Positions 22,677-29,407 of a stretch of 29,407 bases of DNA are shown here, piece by piece. This DNA is from a virus: IMG/VR virus record IMGVR_UViG_3300046507_000908, positions 1 through 29,407 of that record; one strand, written 5' to 3'. The translations under genes and the position numbers were made by a program. Position 1 is the stretch's first letter; every line of letters begins with the position of its first letter. The notes under the pieces were generated by a model. That model had not been told where the DNA came from, made no database searches, and was given only the letters and a program-made list of their open reading frames with translations.

Positions 22677-23435
22677 TCAGAGAGCTCTCGAATTAGGCAA
22701 TCGCAGCTCGCATTTCTGCATCCACCACAATTCGCCGCGCCAATCGAGGTCGCCGCGCTCGGCCAGCGCGACCAAACGGGCCAGCAGCAACAGGTCGCTG
22801 GTCTGATAGACACCCGTCTCGGACTGATCCATCAATGTCGTGCCGACGATCCTCGCCATCTTCTGCCATTCGCCACTGACATTCGCCATCAACGCGGCGT
22901 CGAAATGATCGATCGGCGCGGACACCAGGTCGTCGCCTTCGACAATCCTGAGCGGCGCATTCTCATGCTGCAATCGTTCCCAGCGAGCGCGATAAGCAGC
23001 GCGATCCCCGTCCGATAACGGAAGCTCCCGTCCAAATAGTGCCGCAACCTTGGGGTCTTGAAGCAGCGGTAGACTGTTCGCCCGGACGATCGAGCAAGGC
23101 CGGTCACCGATCTGCGACAGCCACCACAGGAAACCCGCAGCGATCGACGCGACGTTCGGCGAATACCAGGCGATGATTTCGCCGGCTGCGGATCGCGATG
23201 CGGCCAGCACGTCATCGCCGCGGTCGATAACCTCGCACCAATCCTCGATGCCAATTTCGGTATCAATCCATTTGTAGCGTTCCTCAGCGTCACCGGAGGC
23301 GATCGGGCCCCATGCCAGATTGTCGAACGTGCAGACGACACGATCCTGGTGTCCGCTTTCCTTGAGCGCCAGCCGCAATGATCCGGCGAACGACGGATTG
23401 AAGGCTATGTGGAGTGGAAGCGAGGCTGACGTCAT
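22677..23435 (-). CDS. DUF1835/DUF3658 domain accessory protein
   Basis: The protein has 252 residues. The N-terminal part carries the DUF1835 pattern (LHIAFNPSFAGSLRLAL near residues 7-23 and a TFDNLAWGPIASGD segment at about 37-50), and the C-terminal half the DUF3658 pattern (PIDHFDAALMANVSGEWQKM, ARIVGTTL). The domain pair is widespread in bacteria but its biochemical role is unknown to me. It is not a structural component of phage heads, yet here it is embedded in the packaging operon between terminase and portal, on the same strand. The ATG at 23435 has GAGG five bases upstream; an extension to 23801 overlaps the terminase gene and is rejected. Cargo expressed with the late genes, for example a host-modifying factor, is a plausible inference. 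Confidence 0.8.
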   Translation of the reverse strand: MTSASLPLHIAFNPSFAGSLRLALKESGHQDRVVCTFDNLAWGPIASGDAEERYKWIDTEIGIEDWCEVIDRGDDVLAASRSAAGEIIAWYSPNVASIAAGFLWWLSQIGDRPCSIVRANSLPLLQDPKVAALFGRELPLSDGDRAAYRARWERLQHENAPLRIVEGDDLVSAPIDHFDAALMANVSGEWQKMARIVGTTLMDQSETGVYQTSDLLLLARLVALAERGDLDWRGELWWMQKCELRLPNSRAL

Positions 23436-23479
23436 GCTGACCTCGCAGCCTAGCGATGAGGTCGATGGGCGACAACGAC

Positions 23480-25189
23480 TTACGCGTTGATACCGATACT
23501 CGCCGCCGCATTCGCTATCCGCACGAGATCGAGAAACCCGACCGACGCCACTGCGTCCTCCGCCGGCCAAAACGCCATCACCAGCGCATCCGCCTTGTTC
23601 GGCGACCTCGTGCCTTCCGGCTTCTTGTCCACCACCAGTTTCAGTGCGCCGTTCACCGCGCGCGTCGCTTGGCTCAATTCCTTCCGCAGCGATGCCAGCC
23701 CCGGCATGCCGCTCGGCAGGCTGATCAGGTCGGCGGGGTCGTAGACCTCGCCCGCCGTCACTGCCTTGTGCGTGCGCTCGAAACGCAGCCGCAATTGCCA
23801 CCAGGCCTGCGCCTTGAGGTTTGCGTAGAAATCGCCATTGACCGGCGTCTCACTATCCCCCGGCACGACATGCTCGCGTGGACGCAGCGGTGAAGCTCCG
23901 GCGTTCCACGGCCGAAACGTGATCCCTACGGGCAGCAACGCCAGCCCACCGGCGTCCACGTCATCGCGCAGCCGATTGGCCTCCGACTTCACTCCGGCGC
24001 CGACGCCGATACTGTCATATTGCAGCGCGACCGTTCGTCCGCGCAGTCGGTCGACCGCCAGCCGCGTCGCCTTGCCGACATCGCCTTCGCCCCAATCGTC
24101 GACCGAATGCACGATCGATCCCTTGGCGATGGCCAGCGCGTGCCGGTCGCCACCCTCATCGGCCGGGTCCAGCGCGGCACGCCACGCGCCTTCGTCGTCG
24201 AATCCGAGCGCGATATGCGCGTCGATCGCGCTCGCCACCCAGTCGCCGAGAATGATGATCCCCTCGACCGCGGCAGTATAATTGCGATCGACTTCCTGCG
24301 CGAAGACATGGAGCAGCCCGTCCGCCGCCGCCTTGGCCCGCCGCCCGGCATACCAGGCGGCATCCTTGGCCGGATGGTCGCGCCAGTCCATCACGAATAC
24401 ATTGGCCCGATCGGTGGCGAGCGTGGCGCCCGGCGCCCATTCGGCCCCGTTTTCGCGCCGGCGATGGAACACGTTGCCCGGTCCGTTGACCGAGCTCATA
24501 TCGATCTGCACATTGGTCGTGTCAGCCAAAGCGGCCTCGATCTTCTCTGGCCGCTCGTAATGCGCGCTCTCGTCCTTGAAATAGATCAGCTTGCGCCCGC
24601 CACGCCCGATATTGTCGCCGGACTCGCCGGTGATCGTCGCGCCATTTGCGCGGTTGACGATCTTCATGCTCGGCATGTCGTCGCGCGGATCGAACCCGGC
24701 GGGCAGCATCAGCCGGGGCAAGTGGCGGATGATGATCCGCATCTTTTCGAAAATACTGTCGGGGTCACCGATCTTGTCGACCAATTGCTCCTTGCGCGAG
24801 CCCCATCCTATGGCGGCGCCGGGACGGTATAGCCACAACCATACCGAGAACGCGCAAGCCAGCCATGTCGCGCCCATGTCGCGCGCCTTCTCGATCAATC
24901 CGCTCTGCTGCTGGTCGACACAGGCGTGCAAGAACGCGATCATCTCGATCTGGCGGGGAAAGGGCACCAACGGCATCACCGTCGGTGCATCGCTCGCCGC
25001 CTTGCGCGGGTCGTAGGTGACTGCCCAATGCGCGATCCACCCGGCCGGATCCTCGCGATACCGCTCGGCCAGCCCGGTGCGGAGCCCGGCATCGGCCTTC
25101 AGCCGCCGCAACCGATGCTGCCGCGCGATCAACTCGGCAACATAGTCCGGCGGCCATGCCGTAAAAGCCGACGTGGAGCCCTCCGTCAC
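23480..25189 (-). CDS. Terminase large subunit
   Basis: The protein has 569 residues: an N-terminal packaging ATPase and a C-terminal RNase H-like nuclease. The Walker A region is the deviant EKARDMGATWL (about 100-110), Walker B is KLIYFKDES (Asp206-Glu207). Nuclease acidic residues are likely Asp344 (DPADEGGDRHALAI), Asp392 (QYDSIGVGAG) and Asp534 (SPNKADALVMAF). The lack of the usual Lys in GK[ST] is shared with other phage terminases in which an earlier Arg or Lys takes the role. The start is a GTG at 25189 that overlaps the stop of the small subunit by four bases (GTGA). The C-terminal 20 residues are helical and may bind the portal. The role is secure. Confidence 0.93.
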   Translation of the reverse strand: MTEGSTSAFTAWPPDYVAELIARQHRLRRLKADAGLRTGLAERYREDPAGWIAHWAVTYDPRKAASDAPTVMPLVPFPRQIEMIAFLHACVDQQQSGLIEKARDMGATWLACAFSVWLWLYRPGAAIGWGSRKEQLVDKIGDPDSIFEKMRIIIRHLPRLMLPAGFDPRDDMPSMKIVNRANGATITGESGDNIGRGGRKLIYFKDESAHYERPEKIEAALADTTNVQIDMSSVNGPGNVFHRRRENGAEWAPGATLATDRANVFVMDWRDHPAKDAAWYAGRRAKAAADGLLHVFAQEVDRNYTAAVEGIIILGDWVASAIDAHIALGFDDEGAWRAALDPADEGGDRHALAIAKGSIVHSVDDWGEGDVGKATRLAVDRLRGRTVALQYDSIGVGAGVKSEANRLRDDVDAGGLALLPVGITFRPWNAGASPLRPREHVVPGDSETPVNGDFYANLKAQAWWQLRLRFERTHKAVTAGEVYDPADLISLPSGMPGLASLRKELSQATRAVNGALKLVVDKKPEGTRSPNKADALVMAFWPAEDAVASVGFLDLVRIANAAASIGINA

Positions 25190-25656
25190 CCCAGTTCTTC
25201 CCGATAACGTTCCGCTGCCTCGCGCGCCGACATGTCAGGCGTAATCGTCTCCGCGGCGCGCGCGCCATGCGGATCGGGCGCCGAACCCTCGCGCCGCCCC
25301 GCGCGCGTCTTTTCCCACCACAGCATCGCCGTGGTGTTCCCGTTCATCGCGGTCTCGAACAAGGTCAGCGCGATCCGCGCATTGGCCACTTCGACGCCGG
25401 CATCCAGCTCGGCGCGGCACCGTCGTTTCAACGTCGTCGCGCTCAGGCCCATGATCCGCGCGATGATCGCATAAGGTGTTCCGATCTCGGCGAAGCGCCG
25501 TACGTCCGCCCGCATCGCATCGGTGATTTCGATCGGCGCCCGCCTGCTTTTAGGAGCAGCATTGGGAGCAAGCGCTGGGGCAGGAGAGGCCGAGCCGGCG
25601 GGGCCAGCGGCGCCCTTGGCCGACGTTCTCGACCTCGCACGCTTCCGCTCCGCCAT
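25186..25656 (-). CDS. Terminase small subunit
   Basis: The protein has 156 residues. A basic, Ala/Pro-rich N-terminus (residues 1-40) precedes a helix-turn-helix (GTPYAIIARIMGLSATTLKR, about 59-78) of the terminase small-subunit type, which recognises the packaging site. A second helix pair follows (VANARIALTLFETAMNGN, then TAMLWWEKTRAG, a common small-subunit pattern). The ATG at 25656 has GGAG five bases upstream. An upstream ATG in the same frame at 25677 would add seven residues, but its ribosome site is weaker. The gene starts the late operon and overlaps the large-subunit gene by four bases. Confidence 0.87.
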   Translation of the reverse strand: MAERKRARSRTSAKGAAGPAGSASPAPALAPNAAPKSRRAPIEITDAMRADVRRFAEIGTPYAIIARIMGLSATTLKRRCRAELDAGVEVANARIALTLFETAMNGNTTAMLWWEKTRAGRREGSAPDPHGARAAETITPDMSAREAAERYREELG

Positions 25657-25809
25657 CCGAACTCCACCTGATCGCATCCGTCTGAAGCGCTGGAACAACC
25701 CGCTCCAGCAACGTGCGGACGTTGCCGGACGAGCGTCCCAGAACCGGTGGATTTTCTGCGAGAAAACTGCGCGACGCCGTTTCGGTCGAACGCAAATTTG
25801 GATGATTGC

Positions 25810-25837
25810 TACATACACGTTTTCTCGTGGCAGTCAA
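25810..25837 (-). promoter_or_regulatory. Late-operon promoter upstream of the terminase genes
   Basis: On the minus strand, TTGACT (25837-25832) and TATGTA (25815-25810) lie 16 bases apart, a good sigma70-type promoter in an AT-rich patch. The spacer contains CACGAGAAAACGTG, a short dyad (CACG...CGTG), and the sequence CGAGAAAAC recurs inverted at 25759-25767. Both could bind a regulator. The transcript would begin near 25803, giving a leader of about 147 bases before the terminase small-subunit ATG. I see no other gene in the 255 bases between the terminase and monooxygenase genes. Confidence 0.6.
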
Positions 25838-25911
25838 GAAGTTTTCACGGTTTGTTCTTATTTTTCCGGTTGGACGGAGGAGCAGTCGATACCGCCCCAC
25901 CGTCCGATGGT

Positions 25912-27429
25912 TTACGCTGTCGTCGCCGGCCCGAACCAGGTCGTCAGCGCCTCGGTCAGCCCGTTGTCATTCCCGTTTCCCACCCAGGCAACATGCCCGT
26001 CGGGCCGGACCAGCACCGCGGCCGGCGTGGGAACCGCGCCGATCACCGGCAGCTCCCATTTGCCTTCATAGCTGGCATCGAGCAGCTTCACCCGATCCGC
26101 CCAGGGCGAGATGTCCAGCGCGCCCGGCGCGCCCAGATTGATCAGCACCGGTCGTGCATCGTGCAGCAATGCGAACACCCGCACCGGGCCATCGGCGGTA
26201 ACCAGGTCGAGATCGGGCATCCGCCGCCCGAGCAGCGCGTGCCCCTCGCCAAGATGGTACTGCACATCCAGTCCCGACATCATCCCCGCCACCCGCCGGC
26301 GCGGTTCGTCCATGCCCAGCAATTCGGCGACGATCTCGCGCAGCGCGCCGAAGCGCTCGTCGGCGCGCCGAAGGGCGACTTGCGCCATCGTGCTGCGCAG
26401 CACGCGCGCCGCGGCCGGATGACGTTCGGCATGGTAGCTGTCGAGCAGGCTGTCGGGCGCCGTCCCCGCGGCGACGCGCGCCAATTTCCACCCCAGGTTC
26501 ACCGCATCGTGCAACCCGATGTTGAGGCCTTGGCCACCATCGGGCGAATGGACATGCGCGGCGTCGCCGGCCAGCAATATCCGGCCTTTGCGATACGTCG
26601 CCGCCTGCCGCGTCGTGTCGCTGAAGCGCGAGATCCAGCTCGGATTGTGCACTCCGTAATCGGTGCCATACACCGCGATCAGCCCCTCGCTCAGATCGCT
26701 CAGTCCTGGATCGCCGCCACGCCCGGCCTGCTGCTCGGTGATCATGACGCGCACCGTCTTGCTGTCGTCCATCTGGCTCAGCCCGTGCAGCCCGATCGCA
26801 TCGCGCCGCATTCCCCATTCGGGCTCCTCTTCCAGCTCGACCTCGGCGATCAAATTGCTGATCGTGGGATCCCAGCCGGGAAAGTCGATTCCCGCCGTCT
26901 TGCGGATCAAACTGCGGCCGCCGTCGCACCCGATCAGATAGCCGGTTCGTAGCGAACTCCCGTCGGACAATGCGACGTCGACACCTGCTTCATCCTCGAC
27001 AAACCCGATCACATCGCGTGCGCGATAGGTCGGTACCCCCAGCTCCGCGACCCATTCGGCCAGGATCCGCTCGATATGGTTCTGCCACAAAGCCAGCCCG
27101 TAATTATGCCGCGTGGGAAAGTCGCTGATATCGAGCCGAGTGAGCGCGAAGCCCGTAACTTGCATCGTCTCTCCGGCGGCCAGGAACCGATCGGCGATGC
27201 CGCGTTGATCGAGCAGCTCGATCGAACGAGCATGCAATCCACCCGCCCGCGACCCTGCGAGGTGTTGATCGGCCCGCCGCTCGACGATCGCGACATCGGC
27301 GCCCGTCAGTGCCAGTTCACCGGCCAGCATCAGCCCGGTCGGCCCGCCGCCGCAAATCACGATCGCATGATCGGTCGCCTTCGTACCGGCGTCCTCGTGC
27401 AAGTCATAAGTAGATGATACCGCCCGCAT
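25912..27429 (-). CDS. FAD-dependent monooxygenase of the rifampicin/aromatic hydroxylase type
   Basis: This 505-residue flavoprotein hydroxylase adds one oxygen atom from O2 to an aromatic substrate with NAD(P)H. Signature motifs are the Rossmann GGGPTG (27-32), the GLHARSIELLDQRG region (64-77), the DG motif GCDGGRS (167-173), and the GD motif ILLAGDAAHVHSPDGGQGLN (284-303). The pattern VYGTDYGVHNPSWISRFSD and the C-terminal thioredoxin-like end resemble rifampicin monooxygenases (Rox group), although the substrate cannot be read from sequence. The ATG at 27429 has GGGAG seven bases upstream; a longer reading to 27492 is not supported. No such enzyme belongs to a phage virion, so this is cargo or a host gene inserted between the regulatory and packaging genes. 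Resistance or catabolism are inferences. Confidence 0.85.
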   Translation of the reverse strand: MRAVSSTYDLHEDAGTKATDHAIVICGGGPTGLMLAGELALTGADVAIVERRADQHLAGSRAGGLHARSIELLDQRGIADRFLAAGETMQVTGFALTRLDISDFPTRHNYGLALWQNHIERILAEWVAELGVPTYRARDVIGFVEDEAGVDVALSDGSSLRTGYLIGCDGGRSLIRKTAGIDFPGWDPTISNLIAEVELEEEPEWGMRRDAIGLHGLSQMDDSKTVRVMITEQQAGRGGDPGLSDLSEGLIAVYGTDYGVHNPSWISRFSDTTRQAATYRKGRILLAGDAAHVHSPDGGQGLNIGLHDAVNLGWKLARVAAGTAPDSLLDSYHAERHPAAARVLRSTMAQVALRRADERFGALREIVAELLGMDEPRRRVAGMMSGLDVQYHLGEGHALLGRRMPDLDLVTADGPVRVFALLHDARPVLINLGAPGALDISPWADRVKLLDASYEGKWELPVIGAVPTPAAVLVRPDGHVAWVGNGNDNGLTEALTTWFGPATTA

Positions 27430-27558
27430 ATCGCGTCTCCCTGCGAATCGATGGGGCAGGGGCTTTACGGCAAAGGGCGGGTCTTGAAGCAAGGCCCTTG
27501 CGAACTATATCTCGAAAGTGCGGGGGAGATACGTCTGCCGCACACCCCCAAAATCTCA

Positions 27559-28293
27559 TCACGTCGATCCGAGTAACTCGCCTGCGCCCAGTCGCGCGTA
27601 CACTTCCTCGACATCCTCCCGATCCACATCCCGTCGCGCTGCTGCGGCCATGTCGGGCCACATCCGCAACGCGGTGATCAGCCGTTTGCGTGCCGTCCGC
27701 CACTGCATCCCATGCGCACGCGCCAGTTGCACGAACGACTGGTCGCTCAGGACCATGTCGAGCACCATCGTTCTCGGCTGCGGGATCGCCTCGCACCACG
27801 CGCGATAGGCGACCTCCAGTCGTATTCGTTTCAATGACTCGACCAGCTGATCCCGCCCCGAATTGGCGAAGTCGACGCGCGTTTCGAGCGATACCGACCG
27901 TATCGATCCGGCGCGCCGGATGCGCTCCGCCACGCCGGCAATTTCTTCGGCCGCGGCGCGCTCGTCCGCACTGATCTTGCCCAGCCGCTCCATCCGGTGG
28001 AGCGGTGATTGCCGCCGCCGTTCGGGCAGCGCATTCGCCTTTTCGTGCGTCTCGGGCGTGCCCTCATTCTTGTGCCGCCAGCGCGCGATCATCGCCTCGT
28101 GCCGCCGCTCCGATTCCTCGCGCCGGTGCAACGCGGCGGTCAGGCGGTCCGCCGCATCGGGTCGCTTGTCGCGCTGCGGAAGGGCCGCCAATCGGCGTGC
28201 GGCACTGGCGCGGATCATCGCGAGCCGGTCACCCGCGGTGCCGCTATCGCGTCGCGCGTCCGTGTGCTGGATCTTCGGATGGATATCCGCCAA
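27559..28293 (-). CDS. HTH-containing phage regulatory protein, DUF6456-like
   Basis: The protein has 244 residues. It has a long, very basic N-terminal half (about 1-95) that is probably disordered or helical, then a domain starting SPLHRMERLGKISADERAAA that resembles DUF6456-type proteins. A second helical part holds SFVQLARAHGMQWRTARKRL (about 187-206), a helix-turn-helix-like segment. It could be a late-gene or early transcription regulator; the position between the repressor and the packaging genes suits that. The start is a TTG at 28293 with AGGAG (GGAG eight bases from the start codon) because no ATG is near. It is transcribed from the operator-covered promoter at 28414-28444. The function is inferred. 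Confidence 0.65.
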   Translation of the reverse strand: MADIHPKIQHTDARRDSGTAGDRLAMIRASAARRLAALPQRDKRPDAADRLTAALHRREESERRHEAMIARWRHKNEGTPETHEKANALPERRRQSPLHRMERLGKISADERAAAEEIAGVAERIRRAGSIRSVSLETRVDFANSGRDQLVESLKRIRLEVAYRAWCEAIPQPRTMVLDMVLSDQSFVQLARAHGMQWRTARKRLITALRMWPDMAAAARRDVDREDVEEVYARLGAGELLGST

Positions 28294-28413
28294 CGTCTTT
28301 TCTCCTGATGATTTCAGTGTTCGATTTGGCTGGTGCGACGGCTCAGCCGGTCCGCGGTTCGCCCGGTGGCGATCCGCTGGCGCGTTCGGAGCAAGCAGGA
28401 TTGGTCATTGGCG

Positions 28414-28444
28414 ATAATATTGGACATATTGTCCAACATATCAA
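28414..28444 (-). promoter_or_regulatory. Leftward phage promoter with repressor operator in its spacer
   Basis: On the minus strand a TTGATA -35 (28444-28439) is followed, 17-19 bases on, by an AT-rich -10 region ending in TATTAT (28419-28414). The space between holds the perfect 17-base dyad TTGGACATATTGTCCAA (28420-28436). A bound dimer would block RNA polymerase. It would drive the HTH/DUF6456-like gene. The same promoter-operator arrangement recurs at 28891-28921 with 24 of 31 positions identical. Confidence 0.65.
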
Positions 28445-28459
28445 TCGTCATTTGGCGCT

Positions 28460-28487
28460 TTGACGCTGACTCAGGTCGTGGTACAAT
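28460..28487 (+). promoter_or_regulatory. Promoter of the repressor gene, predicting a leaderless mRNA
   Basis: TTGACG (28460-28465) and TACAAT (28482-28487) are spaced by 16 bases. Transcription is expected to start about seven bases after the -10, which is the A of the ATG at 28494. There is no Shine-Dalgarno sequence before this ATG. This is the arrangement of lambda cI transcribed from PRM. Confidence 0.65.
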
Positions 28488-28495
28488 TTGTCCAT
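28479..28495 (+). promoter_or_regulatory. Imperfect repressor operator over the repressor promoter and start codon
   Basis: TGGTACAATTTGTCCAT matches the perfect dyad at 28420-28436, read in the orientation TTGGACAATATGTCCAA, at 13 of 17 positions. It covers the -10 and the start codon of the repressor gene, so binding should shut off its own synthesis at high repressor level. Confidence 0.5.
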
Positions 28496-28829
28496 GGCAA
28501 ATCCGATCACACCCGACGAATTCGACGCGCTCTACATCGCGAGGGTGAAAGCGCTTCGCCAACTCAGGGGGATGACGGCAGAACAGATGTCGACCCTGCT
28601 TGGCGTGCCGGCCGAGCGCTATCGCAAATACGAATCGCGCACGCCGATGCCGCATGCGTTGATGGAGCAATTTGCCTTGATTACGGGAGTGTCGGTCGAG
28701 TTTCTCCTCACCGGACGACGCGTGGCTGGAAAGGGACCCTATCCTGACGTGCCCGGTCCGCACATGATCGAAAAATGGCGCGCCGGACAGCTCGCCAATG
28801 ACGGCAAGCCTTTGCAAAAAAGCGGCTGA
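28494..28829 (+). CDS. XRE-type phage repressor (Cro/CI-like)
   Basis: The protein has 111 residues. The helix-turn-helix of the XRE family spans about residues 13-66 (VKALRQLRGMTAEQMSTLLGV, then PAERYRKYESRTPMPHALMEQ and GVSVEFLLTGR). The C-terminal tail of about 35 residues has no CI-like protease domain, so this is a short repressor with no visible self-cleavage. The ATG at 28494 lies exactly where the mRNA should start; a TTG two codons upstream is the only other choice. It is divergent from the DUF6456-like gene. Three related dyads around it are its probable operators. Without a peptidase domain, induction would need another signal. Confidence 0.82.
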   Translation: MANPITPDEFDALYIARVKALRQLRGMTAEQMSTLLGVPAERYRKYESRTPMPHALMEQFALITGVSVEFLLTGRRVAGKGPYPDVPGPHMIEKWRAGQLANDGKPLQKSG

Positions 28830-28890
28830 CTTGGCCAGATCGTCCTACTGAAGGCTATGTTCCGGATCGAGCTATCTCCCATCCGCGACA

Positions 28891-28921
28891 TTGAATTGTT
28901 GGACAATGTGTCCCATATAGG
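28891..28921 (+). promoter_or_regulatory. Rightward phage promoter with repressor operator in its spacer
   Basis: A TTGAAT -35 (28891-28896) is followed by the near-perfect dyad TTGGACAATGTGTCCCA (28899-28915) and a -10 region at 28914-28921 (CATATAGG). The 31-base stretch matches the leftward promoter at 28414-28444 at 24 positions. It precedes the last gene of the window, which starts at 28955. The repeat of the whole promoter, not only the operator, suggests duplication and shared repression. Confidence 0.6.
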
Positions 28922-28954
28922 CTTTCCGCCGCTCTTCCGGCGCGGGAGCAATCA

Positions 28955-29407
28955 TTGCCACCTGCCGCTCTTCAGCCCTCGCCCGACCTCCATCCCGAAT
29001 GCGTTCGGCTGCTCGCGGCCGATTGCTGGACCCGTGATCCGGCGGTTGCCGTGCTGATCGAGTCCGCACGCGCCTTGATCCCGATTGCGGAGAGGCTGCG
29101 TGACCTGTGTACCCGGCGTCCCTCCGTCGATCGGCTGATCGCCGATGAAATCGGTGTGCTCGTTTGGGAGACGATCGAGACGGGGCGGATCAATGTCTGT
29201 CGGCGAGAACCGCGCGCCAGCGGCGTCATCGGCGCGATCTGGACCGAGCTGGAAAGCTTGCGCGCGCGCTGGATCGCCGCACGCTTGCGGTCCGAAGGAT
29301 TCTCGCCCGCCGCGCAGGACGTCGGACCTTGGTACGATCGATTACAAGTGCTCGAAGAGGAAGCGCCGGCGGTGGCGGTGCTATGGAGCAATGGCCCGGC
29401 CGCCTAA
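28955..29407 (+). CDS. Unrecognised protein under repressor control
   Basis: The protein has 150 residues. The sequence is mostly helical, with a charged middle (IAERLRDLCTRRPSVDRLIAD), a RASGVIGAIWTELESLRARWIAARL helix, and an acidic end (DRLQVLEEEAPAVAVLW). There are no transmembrane segments or known motifs. The start is a TTG at 28955 with GGGAG six bases upstream. It stops with TAA at the last base of the window, so it is complete. The repressor-type operator in its promoter places it among the first genes expressed on induction, a position often filled by replication or anti-repressor genes; nothing in the protein shows which. Confidence 0.62.
   Translation: MPPAALQPSPDLHPECVRLLAADCWTRDPAVAVLIESARALIPIAERLRDLCTRRPSVDRLIADEIGVLVWETIETGRINVCRREPRASGVIGAIWTELESLRARWIAARLRSEGFSPAAQDVGPWYDRLQVLEEEAPAVAVLWSNGPAA

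Noticed and set aside
25747-26952. Open + strand frame of 401 codons over the monooxygenase and late promoter
   Set aside because: Opposite to a gene with full FAD-hydroxylase motifs and with no recognisable protein content.
1-29407. CRISPR arrays, tRNA, rRNA, insertion sequences, integrase and attachment sites
   Set aside because: I looked for spaced direct repeats, cloverleaf sequences, transposase or recombinase motifs and found none that can be supported.

Overview
The window is a stretch of GC-rich DNA that carries the late half and the regulatory edge of a temperate tailed phage (siphophage type), most likely a prophage of an alphaproteobacterium. A sphingomonad host is my inference. 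It rests on the base composition and on a tail-tip cassette (tape measure, DUF2460, DUF2163, NlpC/P60 peptidase, large tip protein) in the same order as in Rhodobacterales/sphingomonad gene transfer agents and their phage relatives. No integrase, attachment site, replication gene, tRNA, rRNA or CRISPR array is visible, so both phage ends probably lie outside the window.

Right edge (about 27.5-29.4 kb) is the regulatory region. A small XRE-type repressor gene on the + strand has a promoter that predicts a leaderless mRNA. A related 17-bp dyad occurs three times: between the -35 and -10 of a leftward promoter serving an HTH/DUF6456-like protein, across the -10 and start codon of the repressor itself, and inside a rightward promoter for the last, unrecognised gene. 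The two outer promoters match at 24 of 31 positions. A FAD monooxygenase of the rifampicin-monooxygenase type (25912-27429) lies between the regulatory genes and the packaging genes and looks like cargo.

From 25.8 kb leftwards runs one long minus-strand late operon, starting at a good promoter (25837-25810). Its order is terminase small and large subunits, a DUF1835/DUF3658 accessory gene, portal, prohead protease fused to a scaffold-like tail, and major capsid protein with an Ig/fn3-like insertion. An intrinsic terminator, a small gene, head-tail connectors and tail completion proteins follow, then a second intrinsic terminator and the major tail tube protein. Next come a tail assembly chaperone pair joined by a -1 frameshift, the tape measure, the GTA-like tip cassette, two tail fibre genes and a four-gene lysis cassette ending in a SAR-like GH108 endolysin. 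Many genes are coupled by 4-base ATGA or GTGA overlaps.

Two genes run against this operon and look like morons (lysogen-expressed cargo): an acyltransferase 3 membrane protein (1534-2676) and a secreted four-cysteine protein (11127-11831). The acyltransferase lies near a tail fibre with SGNH esterase-like motifs, which suggests that this phage both reads and writes acyl groups on a surface glycan. The most unusual structural feature is a complete-looking Hint (intein/hedgehog) self-processing domain at the extreme C-terminus of the tail-tip protein (5993-6334).
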